A stretch of DNA of 5,804 nucleotides. Origin: Thermoanaerobacterales bacterium (lineage in GTDB: Bacteria > Bacillota > Thermosediminibacteria > Thermosediminibacterales > Tepidanaerobacteraceae). The position numbers were made by a program, and so were the translations under genes. The notes beneath the pieces are model-generated. The model had not been told where the DNA came from and did no database searches. It worked only from the letters and a program-made list of their open reading frames with translations. The DNA lies in assembly GCA_012839145.1 (NCBI GenBank), contig DUNY01000238.1:1-5804 (forward strand). The letters are read 5' to 3'. Shown here piece by piece: positions 5,233 to 5,804 of this stretch (position 1 is its first letter; each line of letters begins with the position of its first letter).

Positions 5233-5804
5233 AAAAGACTGCTGATGTTGTAATCATTGGTGGCGGTGTAATAGGCACTTCTATTGCATACTACCTGTCA
5301 AAGAAAGGTATTAAGCCGATTCTCATTGAAAAAGATGATCTAGCTTCAGGTTCGTCAGGGGCTTGTGATATAGATATTATTCTTCAGTCTAAGAACCCCG
5401 GTATTCATCTACAGCTGGCTATGGAAAGTGCAAAAATGTATGAGACTTTGGCAGATGAGCTGGATTTTGATATTGAATATGAGACTTGTGGTGGCATGGT
5501 TCTTATAGAAGATGAAGAACAATTGAAGGTTATGAAAGACTTTGTCAAAAGACAGAAAGCCATAGGCCTACAGGTAAAACTGTTGGGCCTTAAGGAAGCC
5601 TCAGAAATTCAACCGGGACTTTCACCCAATTTAGTAGGATCAACTTACAGTCCACAAGATGCCCATGTAAACCCAATGAGGTTGTGTCAGGCCTTTGCTA
5701 AGGCGGCAAAAAGGTTGGGCGCTGAAATTTATCTTAACACAGGGGTTTTAGATATAAGAGTGGAAAAGAGTAAAGTCAAGTCAGTTATTACTAATAGAGG
5801 TGAA
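5229..5804 (+). CDS. FAD-dependent amino/imino acid oxidoreductase, DAO family, HcnC-like catalytic (beta) subunit (3' truncated by window)
   Basis: 192 codons are visible from GTG 5229 and no stop is reached. The N-terminus carries the FAD Rossmann motif Gly-Gly-Gly-Val-Ile-Gly (11-16), then Ile-Glu-Lys (a Glu binding the FAD ribose) and Ala-Ser-Gly-Ser-Ser-Gly, matching the glycine / D-amino acid oxidase (DAO) superfamily. A Gly-Gly-Met segment near residue 80 and Asp-Ala-His-Val-Asn-Pro-Met-Arg-Leu near 142-150 are typical of HcnC, OoxB and the beta subunits of hydroxyproline and proline dehydrogenases. Family members are about 370-400 residues, so roughly half is visible. The expected reaction is oxidation of a C-N bond of an amino or imino acid, with electrons passed to the iron-sulfur subunits, not oxygen. 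The substrate cannot be told from this half. The start overlaps the BFD-like gene stop (GTGA). Confidence 0.9.
   Translation, partial: MKKTADVVIIGGGVIGTSIAYYLSKKGIKPILIEKDDLASGSSGACDIDIILQSKNPGIHLQLAMESAKMYETLADELDFDIEYETCGGMVLIEDEEQLKVMKDFVKRQKAIGLQVKLLGLKEASEIQPGLSPNLVGSTYSPQDAHVNPMRLCQAFAKAAKRLGAEIYLNTGVLDIRVEKSKVKSVITNRGE

Noticed and set aside
5225..5245. ATG at 5225 as the start of the last gene
   Set aside because: It is in the wrong frame and stops after six codons. GTG 5229 is in frame with the FAD-binding motif.

Overview
The window looks like a chromosomal segment from a Gram-positive anaerobe of the Clostridia type. The base composition is moderately AT-rich, the Shine-Dalgarno sequences are strong and purine-rich, TTG and GTG starts are used freely, and a cysteine desulfurase gene sits directly before a thiI lacking a rhodanese domain, as in Firmicutes. 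This assignment is an inference; no rRNA or other species marker is present. All genes read on the + strand.

Left block (1-2501): the tail of an unidentified upstream gene and a possible 41-residue ORF lead into a NifS/IscS-type cysteine desulfurase and ThiI. These two genes form a sulfur-trafficking pair. The desulfurase makes a protein persulfide from cysteine, and ThiI uses it to form 4-thiouridine in tRNA, with a possible role in thiamine thiazole synthesis.

Middle (2502-3051, 550 bases with no convincing gene): this stretch is rich in structure. It holds an extended hairpin closed by a 10-bp inverted repeat, a second 9+4 bp hairpin, a rho-independent-like terminator, a strong sigma-A-type promoter, a small palindromic operator candidate, and a very good sigma-54 -24/-12 promoter. 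The sigma-54 promoter lies about 90-110 bases before the next operon.

Right block (3052 to the end): five genes are tightly packed, and every junction is a 4-base start/stop overlap. They encode a small [2Fe-2S] protein, an FAD/NAD(P)-dependent flavoprotein, a two-cluster [4Fe-4S]-type ferredoxin protein, a stand-alone BFD-like [2Fe-2S] protein, and the first 192 residues of a DAO-family FAD oxidoreductase. Together they resemble a dismantled HcnABC / opine oxidase / D-hydroxyproline or L-proline dehydrogenase complex. The DAO-family subunit would oxidise an amino or imino acid and pass electrons through iron-sulfur carriers to the second flavoprotein. The BFD domain is its own gene here instead of the C-terminus of the HcnB-like subunit, and a dicluster ferredoxin has been added. 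The substrate cannot be read from the sequence. The sigma-54 promoter suggests the operon is induced by a dedicated enhancer-binding activator, as is common for amino-acid catabolism in Firmicutes.
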